This document shows, one piece after another, positions 1 to 7,038 of a DNA stretch of 64,000 nucleotides. The translations under genes were made by a program, and so were the position numbers. Position 1 is the first letter of the stretch. Each line of letters starts with the position of its first letter. Origin of the DNA: Candidatus Binataceae bacterium (GTDB lineage Bacteria > Desulfobacterota > Binatia > Binatales > Binataceae); the NCBI GenBank assembly GCA_035508495.1, contig DATJMX010000040.1, positions 85,210 through 149,209 of the forward strand. Reading direction: 5' to 3'. The notes below the pieces were generated by a model, which saw only the letters and a program-made list of their open reading frames with translations, did not search any database and was not told where the DNA came from.

Positions 1-833
1 GCGCGATGCATGTCGCGGGTCCACTTGAGATCGTCGAACTCGGTCCCGCGATGCATCGTGCAGCGGTCATCCCACATCACGAGATCGTGCAGACGCCATC
101 GATGCGTGTACACGAACTCCCGCTGCGTCGCGTGCGCTATCAGTTTGTCAACAAATGTCATCGCCTCGGCGTCGTCCATGCCAAAGATGCGCCCGATGTG
201 CGAGGCGATATAGAGCGACTTGCGGCCGTTCTCCGGGATCGTCCGCACCATCATCTGCGGCACCGGCGGCAGCTCTTTCATTTCAGTTTCGCCGAGTGAG
301 TATCCCGTGCGGCGTCGCGAGTAGGCGAGCGCGTGCTCCGCGACGAGGCCTTCCAGACGCGCCTTCATCTCGGCGGGGAGCGCATCGTAGGCGGCGCGCA
401 GGTCGGCAAACTCGGTATGCCCGCCGATCGGCGCGATCGAGCGTCCATAGAGAATCGATGCGCGCGCCGGCAGATATTTGAACGAGCTGTCGGTGTGCCA
501 CAGCCGGTTGCCGAGGTTCAGCAGACGGACGCGGCTCGTCTCGCCCCAGATTTCGTTGCGCGAGTTGAGGTTGGAGACATCGACCATATCGGGACGCAGC
601 CGCAGCTTCGCATCAGGCCGGTAGGCTCCAATAGTCGGTTCAATCGGCCCGATGTGCCTGGCGAATTCGAGGTGCTGCTCTTCGGTGAGCTCCTGGCCCG
701 GAAAAATCAGCACCGCGTAATCCCACAACGCCTGTTTGATCGCGCTGACCGTCTCCGCGTCGAGCGGCTGTGCGAGATCGACGCCAATTTCGGCGGCGAA
801 GCTCGGCGTGATCGGATAGATCGAGATCGCCAC
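1..833 (-). CDS. TauD/TfdA-family Fe(II)/2-oxoglutarate dioxygenase (3' end cut by window)
   Basis: This looks like a non-haem Fe(II)/2-oxoglutarate-dependent dioxygenase of the TauD/TfdA family, which oxidises small substrates such as taurine, alkyl sulfates or aryloxyacetates; the actual substrate cannot be told. Reading leftward from a GTG at 833, the N-terminus runs VAISIYPITPSFAAEIGVDL. The metal-binding HxD is in WHTDSSF (H113, D115) and the distal histidine is in CTMHRGT near residue 240, followed by the WTRD arginine region. About 277 residues are present and the stop lies left of base 1, so only the extreme C-terminus is missing. The start lies just past the stop of the MmgE/PrpD gene (TGA at 837-839), so the two are probably co-transcribed. 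Family call is firm; substrate is unknown. Confidence 0.9.
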   Translation of the reverse strand, partial: MAISIYPITPSFAAEIGVDLAQPLDAETVSAIKQALWDYAVLIFPGQELTEEQHLEFARHIGPIEPTIGAYRPDAKLRLRPDMVDVSNLNSRNEIWGETSRVRLLNLGNRLWHTDSSFKYLPARASILYGRSIAPIGGHTEFADLRAAYDALPAEMKARLEGLVAEHALAYSRRRTGYSLGETEMKELPPVPQMMVRTIPENGRKSLYIASHIGRIFGMDDAEAMTFVDKLIAHATQREFVYTHRWRLHDLVMWDDRCTMHRGTEFDDLKWTRDMHR

Positions 834-836
834 GGC

Positions 837-2198
837 TCAGGCCTCGGTCATCTTCATCAGCTCGGCGGCTGACGTCAGCCGTTCCGCGTCGAGCGCGGCG
901 CTTGCGAGCTTCTGCGCGCCGGAATCGCCGAGCACCGGAGCGGCCAGCGCGATGAACTTGCGCGCGAGGTTCTCGCGTTGCGCGGCGAGGTTCTCAGCGG
1001 GCACGCCCGAGTCGGACTCGGCCTCGAAGACTCGTCCCTCGGATTTCACGATCACTGTCGCGCGCGTCTGCGAGCGATTCTGAACAGGAGTGACCCTGAC
1101 TTTCGTTCGCAGCGCGACGACCGCGGGCGATGTGAGATTGGCGTCGCTGAAGGTCGCGAGGTCGGCGGTATTCTCGCCGAGCAGCGCCATCGCGGTCGTG
1201 GCACGCACGCTGAACTTGCCCTCGAGCCCGGTCTTGGGCTCTGTGATGGTGCATACGCCAAACAGGCCGGGCGCCACGCGCACTTCGACATCGTCAATCT
1301 TATTTGGTTTCACATGATGCTCGTCGCGAATCTGACGCGCCGCATTGATCGGCGCGTGCGTCAGGTAGCACGAGGCGTGGTACTTGAAGAGATTGTCGCG
1401 AATCAGGAACTGCCCGGCGTAGCGATCGAAGATTTCCTTCTTGGGCTCGGCACCGGAGTGGGTCGCCGCGAAGCCCTGCTCGGTTTCCAGGATGGCACGA
1501 TTGGATGAATAACCGCCGCGCGCCGCAATCGCGCTGAAGAGCCCATTCGATGCGGCGCGGCCCGCGTGCAGCGGCTTCGCCATCGTGCCGAATCCCGACT
1601 TGAGCCCGGCAGCCTGGGTGCCGGCGAGACCGAACGCCCGCAGCCATTCGTCTTCATCGAGTCCGAGCAGATGCGCGCAGGCCGCGGCGGCGCCAAACGT
1701 GCCGATCGTGCCGGTCGAATGAAAACCGATCGAATAATGCTTGCCGCCGAGCAACACGCCGAGCCGGCATTCGGCTTCGATTCCCGCGACGATCGCCTCG
1801 AGAATCGCGCGGCCGTCGGCGCCCGTCGTTTCCGCGAGCGCGAGCACGGCCGGAATCACCGGCACTGAAGGATGCCCGCTCATCGCCATGTGGGTGTCGT
1901 CGAAATCGAGCGCATGCCCAGCCGCGCCGTTGAGCAGAGCAGCGGTCATCCGCGAGGCGCGCTGCTTGTGTCCGATGAGCGAGGCTTCGCTCGATCCCTC
2001 GCTCGCCGCGACTTCGCTCAGGAGAATGTTGCTGAGCGGCTCGCGCGATCCGGCGATCGCGCATCCGAGAAAATCAAGCAGGCATTGCCGCGCAACCTCG
2101 CGCGCATCCTCGGGCACGTCGGACCACTTGATACCGCGCACCGCGCGCACCAGCGCGAGCGTTGCCGAGAACGTTTGCGATCCTTGTGTCGGGCTCAT
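837..2198 (-). CDS. MmgE/PrpD family protein
   Basis: This 453-residue protein belongs to the MmgE/PrpD family, which contains 2-methylcitrate dehydratase (PrpD), cis-aconitate decarboxylase and iminodisuccinate epimerase. Family hallmarks are the N-terminal LLDFLGCAIAGSREP, GHALDFDDTHMAMSGHPSVP, the GFHSTGTIGTFGAAAACAHL stretch and KYHASCYLTHAPINA. The open frame extends upstream to 2378, but I chose the ATG at 2198 because a GGAG lies eight bases before it and the family fold begins shortly after; an in-frame ATG at 2219 is the alternative. It is followed by the TauD-type gene and diverges from the MaoC/acyl-CoA dehydrogenase operon. A role on a tricarboxylate or branched dicarboxylate fits that neighbourhood but is inference. 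Confidence 0.92.
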   Translation of the reverse strand: MSPTQGSQTFSATLALVRAVRGIKWSDVPEDAREVARQCLLDFLGCAIAGSREPLSNILLSEVAASEGSSEASLIGHKQRASRMTAALLNGAAGHALDFDDTHMAMSGHPSVPVIPAVLALAETTGADGRAILEAIVAGIEAECRLGVLLGGKHYSIGFHSTGTIGTFGAAAACAHLLGLDEDEWLRAFGLAGTQAAGLKSGFGTMAKPLHAGRAASNGLFSAIAARGGYSSNRAILETEQGFAATHSGAEPKKEIFDRYAGQFLIRDNLFKYHASCYLTHAPINAARQIRDEHHVKPNKIDDVEVRVAPGLFGVCTITEPKTGLEGKFSVRATTAMALLGENTADLATFSDANLTSPAVVALRTKVRVTPVQNRSQTRATVIVKSEGRVFEAESDSGVPAENLAAQRENLARKFIALAAPVLGDSGAQKLASAALDAERLTSAAELMKMTEA

Positions 2199-2502
2199 TG
2201 TCGATACTCCAGGATCCATACATATCGCAGCCCGCGGTATTCCGTCATCCCGAGAGTTTGTGAAGAAATGTCTGGGGCTGCTCACTTCGCTCACCATGAC
2301 GCAGGAAGATTTCGCTTGAGCGAAGGTTGCCGAAGTCGCGGGAACCTCGGAGGCCCCAAAGGGGCGGGTGTCAGACATCGCGCGAAGCGCCTCCTTATTT
2401 GCGCCGCAATCTCCAGCGGTGCCGGGGAAGACAACTCACCACGAAGGGCACAAAGGCAGCAAGATTTCTTTTCTCTCAACAGTTTTGCTAGTTGCTTGCG
2501 AT
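2199..2502. other. Divergent intergenic region with repeat-like fragments
   Basis: This 304-base gap separates the leftward MmgE/PrpD gene from the rightward MaoC operon and must hold promoters for both, though I see no convincing -10/-35 pair. It contains a short element with inverted ends (2243-2301), a TTCGCT-TG-AGCGAA hairpin at 2311-2324, a GCCCC-AAA-GGGGC hairpin at 2353-2365 and a CACCACGAAGGGCACAAAGG string at 2437-2456. These resemble fragments of intergenic repeats seen in many GC-rich genomes. Reading frames that run through the region have no recognisable protein content. Confidence 0.6.
2243..2301. repeat. Short interspersed-repeat-like element with CGTCAT/ATGACG ends
   Basis: The element opens with CGTCATCCCGAGAG and closes with CACTTCGCTCACCATGACG, so its outer six bases are exact inverted repeats (2243-2248 and 2296-2301). 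This resembles the widespread intergenic repeat of the type GTCATCCTGAGCGAAG...CTTCGCTCAGGATGAC. Only one copy is seen in this window, so the repeat status rests on recall of that consensus. Confidence 0.4.
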
Positions 2503-2997
2503 ATGGCAGCACCCGACTTTGCCGAATTCAAGCTCGTCACCAAAGGCCATCAGTTCGAGGATTTCACTGAGGGCCAGGTTTTCGAGCATCACTGGGGACG
2601 CACTCTCAACGCGGGCGACAACTCGCTCTTCGCCACCGCGACGCTTGCGCACTGCCCGCTTTACTTCAACGCCGAGTATGCGAAAGCGCACGGCCATCCA
2701 GATGTCGTCGTGAACCCGCTTCTGATCGCGTGCACCGCGGTCGGTCTTTCTGTTGAGGATTTGAGCGAAGGCGGCGGCCCGTTCCTTGGCATCAACGGTC
2801 TCAAGTTTCATCAGCCGATGTATCCCGGCGACACGCTCAGCGCGCGCAGCACCGTCGTGTCCAAGCGCGAGTCGCAAAGCCGCGGCAACTTCGGCATCGT
2901 GACCTGGCGCACCGAGGGCCGCAATCAACGCGGCGAACTCGTCATCAGCTACGAGCGCACCAATCTCGTCGCCAAGCGCAGAGGAGCAGACAAGTGA
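2503..2997 (+). CDS. MaoC-like hotdog (de)hydratase, first copy
   Basis: This 164-residue single-hotdog protein belongs to the MaoC dehydratase family acting on CoA thioesters, and is probably cytoplasmic. It opens with the FEDFTEGQVFEHHWGRT strand typical of the mesaconyl-CoA/beta-methylmalyl-CoA hydratase branch, followed by PLYFNAEYAKAHGHP, VVNPLLI and the PMYPGDTLSA strand. At the position of the canonical GDxNPxH active-site motif it has LAHCPLYFN, so the usual Asp and His are absent. The ATG at 2503 follows no clear Shine-Dalgarno; the frame is open upstream to 2368 without protein-like content. It is the first gene of a five-gene operon and its last bases overlap the start of the acyl-CoA dehydrogenase (GTGA). 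Confidence 0.85.
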   Translation: MAAPDFAEFKLVTKGHQFEDFTEGQVFEHHWGRTLNAGDNSLFATATLAHCPLYFNAEYAKAHGHPDVVVNPLLIACTAVGLSVEDLSEGGGPFLGINGLKFHQPMYPGDTLSARSTVVSKRESQSRGNFGIVTWRTEGRNQRGELVISYERTNLVAKRRGADK

Positions 2998-4169
2998 GCT
3001 ACATGAATGATGAGCGCCGGATGATTCAGCAATCCGCGCGCGACTTTGCGATGAACGAGGTGCTGCCGCTCGCCAACAAGCTCGACCCCGAGCAGGGCGA
3101 CATCCCGATGGACCTGCGCGACAAACTCGCCGCGCTCGGCTACTTCGGCGTCGTCATCCCGGAGCAATACGGCGGCCTCGGCCTCGGCGCGTTCGAGTAT
3201 GCGCTGATCACAGAGGAGCTGGCGCGCGCGTGGATGAGCGTCGCGAGCATCATCGCGCGCGGCAACGGCCTCGGCGGTGGATTCTCAGAAGCGCAGCGTC
3301 GCGAGTACCTGCCAAAGATGGCGCGCGGCGAGTTCCTTGGCGCGGCGGCGCTCTCCGAGCCCGACGCGGGATCCGATCTCGCCAACGTCACGTGCAAGGC
3401 AACGCGCGATGGCGACGGATGGATGCTCAACGGCACCAAGACCTGGTGCACCTTCGCCGACGGCGCCGATTTCATCTCGGTGCTGGCGCGTACCAAACAG
3501 CCATCGGATCCGAAGCGGCGTCATGAAGGTATCAGCCAGTTCCTTGTTCTCAAGGAGCGCGGCAAGTTTCCGCCGGGCCTCAGCGGCGCGCCGATTCGCA
3601 AGATCGGCTACTTCGGATGGAAGACGTGGGAGCTGCATTTCGACAACCTGAAGCTGCCCGCGGATGCACTCCTTGGCCGCGAGCGCGAAGGCGGCGGCGA
3701 AGGGAAGGCATTTGGCGCGACGCTCAGCGGACTTGAGGTCGCGCGCGTGCATACCGCGGCGCGCGCGATTGGGCTTGCGCGCGGCGGCCTCGAAGATTCG
3801 ATCGGATACGCGCAGAAGCGCGTCGCTTTCGGTCATCCGATCGGCGACTTCCAGGCGATCCGCTTCAAGATCGCCGAGATGGCGACCGAGATCGAGGCCG
3901 CGCGCCAGCTCATGTACTTCGTTGCCGATGAAGTCGATAGCCGCCGCCGATGCGACAAGGAAGCCTCGATGTGCAAGCTGTTCGCATCCGAGATGGCCGA
4001 GCGCGTCACGAGCCAGGCGCTCCAGATCCATGGCGGCTACGGCTATACGAAGGACTTCCCGCTCGAGCGTTACTGGCGCGACGCGCGGCTCACGAAAATT
4101 TTCGAAGGCACGTCGGAAATCCAGATGCGGATTATCTCGGACAAGCTCCTGCCGAGGGCGAGATCATGA
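2994..4169 (+). CDS. Acyl-CoA dehydrogenase family protein
   Basis: This 391-residue FAD-dependent acyl-CoA dehydrogenase would introduce an alpha,beta double bond into a CoA thioester and pass electrons to ETF. The ALSEPDAGSD signature lies at residues 119-128, followed by WMLNGTKTWCTFADGA. The C-terminal IHGGYGYTKDFPLERYWRDA leads into IFEGTSEIQ, where E371 is the expected catalytic base. Length is normal for the family. It starts on GTG at 2994 overlapping the previous stop; an in-frame ATG sits at 3003. Its stop overlaps the next MaoC start as ATGA, so translation is likely coupled. Context suggests a branched dicarboxylyl-CoA substrate such as methylsuccinyl-CoA, but the sequence alone does not show it. 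Confidence 0.95.
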   Translation: MSYMNDERRMIQQSARDFAMNEVLPLANKLDPEQGDIPMDLRDKLAALGYFGVVIPEQYGGLGLGAFEYALITEELARAWMSVASIIARGNGLGGGFSEAQRREYLPKMARGEFLGAAALSEPDAGSDLANVTCKATRDGDGWMLNGTKTWCTFADGADFISVLARTKQPSDPKRRHEGISQFLVLKERGKFPPGLSGAPIRKIGYFGWKTWELHFDNLKLPADALLGREREGGGEGKAFGATLSGLEVARVHTAARAIGLARGGLEDSIGYAQKRVAFGHPIGDFQAIRFKIAEMATEIEAARQLMYFVADEVDSRRRCDKEASMCKLFASEMAERVTSQALQIHGGYGYTKDFPLERYWRDARLTKIFEGTSEIQMRIISDKLLPRARS

Positions 4170-4651
4170 GTGAACCGGTTTCGAAACTGACTGGCCGCGG
4201 CAACTACTTCGAGGATTTCACGGTTGGCGCGAAGATGCGCCATGCGCGCGGCACTACCATCGGCGAAATCGAAAACCAGATGCTGACGAAGCTCGTGCTC
4301 AACACCGCCGACGGCCATTACAACGAGCATCGGATGGAATCGACCAACTTCCGCCATCGCCTCGTATTCGGACTGATCACGGGATCGGTATGTATCGGGC
4401 TGGCGACGCAGGACACGGGCGAGAACGCGCTCGCTGAGCTCGGCCTCGACGGAATCAAGTTCACCTCGCCGGTTTTCCACGGCGACACGCTCTACGCCTA
4501 CAGCGAGGTGCTCGAGAAGCGCGACGCCGATCGCGAGGACGCCGGGATCGTGCGCTTCAAGCATTGGGGCACCAAGCAGGACGGCACCGTCGTGTTCGAG
4601 GGCGAGCGCACCGTGCTCATCAAACGGCGTAGCCATTGGGCGAATCGATGA
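4166..4651 (+). CDS. MaoC-like hotdog (de)hydratase, second copy
   Basis: This 161-residue MaoC-family hotdog protein is a second, diverged hydratase in the operon. It has the NYFEDFTVGAKMRHARGTT opening, an NTADGHYNEHRME helix in which Asp and His fall near the expected active-site positions, a VFGLITGSV core helix and the PVFHGDTLYAYSEVLEKR strand. It therefore keeps more of the catalytic motif than the first copy. The two may form a heteromeric hydratase, or act on different isomers such as C1- and C4-mesaconyl-CoA; that is inference from the neighbours. Its start overlaps the dehydrogenase stop (ATGA) and its stop overlaps the CoA-transferase start in the same way. Confidence 0.88.
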   Translation: MSEPVSKLTGRGNYFEDFTVGAKMRHARGTTIGEIENQMLTKLVLNTADGHYNEHRMESTNFRHRLVFGLITGSVCIGLATQDTGENALAELGLDGIKFTSPVFHGDTLYAYSEVLEKRDADREDAGIVRFKHWGTKQDGTVVFEGERTVLIKRRSHWANR

Positions 4652-5844
4652 TGCCTGCGCGCACCGGTCCGCTCTCCGACGTTCGCGTCATCGACCTGAC
4701 GCAGGCGCTCGCGGGGCCGTTCTGCACGATGCTGCTCGCGGACCTCGGCGCGGACGTAATCAAAATCGAGCCGCCGGGGGGAGATCTCAGCCGCGGCATG
4801 GGGCCGTATCCGCAGGATCGCGACGGATGCGACTACGGCGGCTACTTCGCGAGCGTCAATCGCAACAAGCGCGGCATCGTGCTCGATATCAAGACCGACG
4901 CGGGACGCGAGGCGATCTTCAAGCTGGTTGAGACTGCGGATGCGGTGGTCGAGAATGCGCGCGCGGGCGTGATGGATCGCGCGGGTATCGGCTACGAGCG
5001 CCTGCGCGAGAAAAATCCGCGCCTCGTGTACGCCGCAATTCGCGGCTTCGGCGATCCGCGCACCGGCCGCAGTCCTTATGCGGAATGGCCGGCGTTCGAC
5101 ATCGTCGCGCAGAGCATGGGCGGCCTCGTGAGTATCACGGGGCCGGCGGACAGCGCGGGATTTCGCGCCGGGCCGGGCGTCGGCGATATCTATCCGGGGA
5201 CGCTGATGGCGCTCGGTGTCGTCTCCGCGGTTCATGCGGCGCGGCGAACGGGGCAGGGGCAGTTCCTCGATGTGGCGATGTACGACGCGATCCTCACGAT
5301 GTGCGAGGCGATCGTTTATACCTACTCGCGCGCGGGCGTCGTGCGCGGTCCGCAGGGCAACGGCACTCCGGTGCTGTGCCCGTTTGATATTTTCACGACC
5401 AGCGACGGTGCAGTCGCGATCGCGGCGCCAGGTGAGAATCACTGGGCGATCCTGTGCGAGGCGATGGGGCATCCCGAGCTTATCGCCGACGACCGCACGC
5501 GGACCAACGCGCGCCGCGTCGCCAACGCCGATCTCGTGCGCGGCACCGTCTCGGCCTGGACCAACGCGCACACGACGCGCGAGGTCGTGGCCGCGATTGG
5601 TGGCAAAGTCCCGGTCGGACCGGTGAACACCGCCAAGGACATCTTCGACGATCCGCATGTGAAGGCCCGCGGGATGCTCGTCGAGATGGATCAGCCGGGC
5701 GCAAATCCGCCGCTGATCGTGGCGGGCACTCCGATCAAATTCACGACAACTCACGCCGGTATCTACGCGCGGCCGCCGCTGCTCGGTGAGCATACGCAGC
5801 AAGTCCTCGCCGAGGTCGGCCTCGGCCTCAAGGAGAAATCATGA
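4648..5844 (+). CDS. CaiB/BaiF (class III) CoA-transferase
   Basis: This 398-residue family III CoA-transferase moves CoA between carboxylates or intramolecularly between two carboxyl groups. It begins with LSDVRVIDLTQALAGPFCTM and LADLGADVIKIEPPGGD. The catalytic aspartate is D151 in WPAFDIVAQSMGG, followed by the GPGVGDIYPG motif. I chose ATG 4648, which overlaps the upstream stop as ATGA; a TTG at 4636 and an ATG at 4651 are alternatives. Family length is normal. Sitting between a MaoC hydratase and a malyl-CoA-lyase-type enzyme, it is a candidate mesaconyl-CoA C1-C4 transferase or a dicarboxylate-activating transferase; that assignment is inference. Confidence 0.94.
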   Translation: MMPARTGPLSDVRVIDLTQALAGPFCTMLLADLGADVIKIEPPGGDLSRGMGPYPQDRDGCDYGGYFASVNRNKRGIVLDIKTDAGREAIFKLVETADAVVENARAGVMDRAGIGYERLREKNPRLVYAAIRGFGDPRTGRSPYAEWPAFDIVAQSMGGLVSITGPADSAGFRAGPGVGDIYPGTLMALGVVSAVHAARRTGQGQFLDVAMYDAILTMCEAIVYTYSRAGVVRGPQGNGTPVLCPFDIFTTSDGAVAIAAPGENHWAILCEAMGHPELIADDRTRTNARRVANADLVRGTVSAWTNAHTTREVVAAIGGKVPVGPVNTAKDIFDDPHVKARGMLVEMDQPGANPPLIVAGTPIKFTTTHAGIYARPPLLGEHTQQVLAEVGLGLKEKS

Positions 5845-6749
5845 CCCTTCGACTCAGACGCTCAGAACTTTCGACGCCCGCCTCGAGCCCCAAGATGATG
5901 GAAAAGGCGATGGCGAGTGCGGCCGATATGGTGTTCCTCGATCTCGAAGACGCAGTGGCGCCCGCGCAGAAAGAAGCCGCGCGCAAGAATGCGATCGCGG
6001 CGCTGCGCGAAATGGATTGGGGCAAGAAGCTGCGCGCGGTGCGCGTCAACGGCGCCGATACGCATTGGGCGTACGACGACGTGATCCAGGTCGTCGAGGG
6101 CGCGGGCGAGTTTCTCGATATCATTATTATTCCCAAGCCCAAGGCGCCTCGCGACGTATGGTTCTTTGACACCTTGTTAACTGAGATCGAGACCAAGATG
6201 GGCCTGAAAAAGAAAATCGGGCTCGAGGCGCTGATCGAAGAGAGCGCCGCGCTCGCACGCGTCGAGGAGATCGCGGCATGCTGCCCGCGACTCGAAGCGC
6301 TGATCCTCGGCTTCGGCGATCTGTCGGCGAGCCAGGGGATGCGGTTCGGCGTCGCGACCGATCCCGCGAATCGCTACCCCGGCGACATGTGGCATTATGC
6401 CCGCGGCCGCATGATCACGGCATGCCGCGCCAACGGCCTCGACGCGATCGACGGTCCATTCGGCAATTTCCGCGATCCCGACGGCTACCGCCGCGATGCG
6501 ACGTGGGCGGCGACGCTCGGCGCGGTCGGCAAATGGGCCATTCATCCGAGCCAGATCGATATCGCCAATGACGTCTTCGCGCCGACGCAAAATGAGATCG
6601 ACAACGCCCGCAAAATGTCCGAGGCCTACGAGACCGCGACACGCGAAGGCGCAGGCGCAGCAGGTGCCGGCGGCATGCTGGTCGACGCCGTCGCGGTCCG
6701 CATCTTCCAGAACGTCCTCGAACGCGCCCGGCTGACCGGCCGCGCGTAA
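5841..6749 (+). CDS. HpcH/HpaI aldolase/CitE-type lyase, malyl-CoA lyase-like
   Basis: This 302-residue enzyme belongs to the CitE/HpcH superfamily and most resembles L-malyl-CoA/beta-methylmalyl-CoA lyases, which cleave (methyl)malyl-CoA to glyoxylate and acetyl- or propionyl-CoA. Visible features are MVFLDLEDAVAP, the substrate-binding arginine in LRAVRVNG, the metal glutamate in KKIGLEALIEE, ALILGFGDLSAS, and DAIDGPFGNFRDPDGYRRDA followed by GKWAIHPSQI, a combination typical of the malyl-CoA lyase branch. The start overlaps the CoA-transferase stop (ATGA). As last gene of the operon it would supply the terminal carbon-carbon cleavage. Citramalyl-CoA lyase is the main alternative activity. 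Confidence 0.92.
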   Translation: MTLRLRRSELSTPASSPKMMEKAMASAADMVFLDLEDAVAPAQKEAARKNAIAALREMDWGKKLRAVRVNGADTHWAYDDVIQVVEGAGEFLDIIIIPKPKAPRDVWFFDTLLTEIETKMGLKKKIGLEALIEESAALARVEEIAACCPRLEALILGFGDLSASQGMRFGVATDPANRYPGDMWHYARGRMITACRANGLDAIDGPFGNFRDPDGYRRDATWAATLGAVGKWAIHPSQIDIANDVFAPTQNEIDNARKMSEAYETATREGAGAAGAGGMLVDAVAVRIFQNVLERARLTGRA

Positions 6750-6839
6750 CAGGCAGTCGAGGTACGTTTGACCTAACCTCATTTTGCCATTATTAACGTG
6801 GATACGATCGATTAGGCGAAACGGGGAGCGTCACTATCG

Positions 6840-7013
6840 ATGATTCGACGTATCTGTTTGCTTAGTGTGGCTATCGCGCTGTTGGGCGTGGCTATGATCG
6901 GCACTGCGCACGCGGCTGGCGCGCCTGAGCTCGATCCGGGTAGCGCGGCGAGCGGCCTGGTGCTGCTGGTCGGTGGCGCGTTGCTCCTTATCGAACGGCA
7001 TCGCGGCAAGTAG
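6840..7013 (+). CDS. Mini VPEID-CTERM-type exosortase substrate (57 aa)
   Basis: This short gene encodes a 57-residue protein that is almost only a signal peptide plus a C-terminal sorting signal. Residues 1-26 form a basic, hydrophobic leader ending in TAHA-A; residues 28-57 comprise a PELDPGSAASG motif, a hydrophobic segment VLLVGGALLLI and a basic tail ERHRGK. That layout matches the VPEID-CTERM class of exosortase substrates, here with PELD in place of PEID. It lies 25 bases before the exosortase E gene. A GGGGAG at 6823-6828 lies eleven bases before the ATG. After processing, the mature secreted peptide would be tiny, so its role could be structural, lipid-like or a processed peptide; that is unknown. 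Confidence 0.75.
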   Translation: MIRRICLLSVAIALLGVAMIGTAHAAGAPELDPGSAASGLVLLVGGALLLIERHRGK

Positions 7014-7038
7014 TTTTTCGCGCGGGCGCCTTTGAACT

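Noticed and set aside
4498..5802. Antisense frame of 434 codons over the CoA-transferase gene
   Set aside because: Shadow of a gene with an intact catalytic aspartate and family motifs.
6759..6784. GAGGT...ACCTC inverted repeat followed by ATTTTG after the malyl-CoA-lyase-like gene
   Set aside because: Stem of only five pairs with a twelve-base loop and a short T-tract; too weak to call a terminator.
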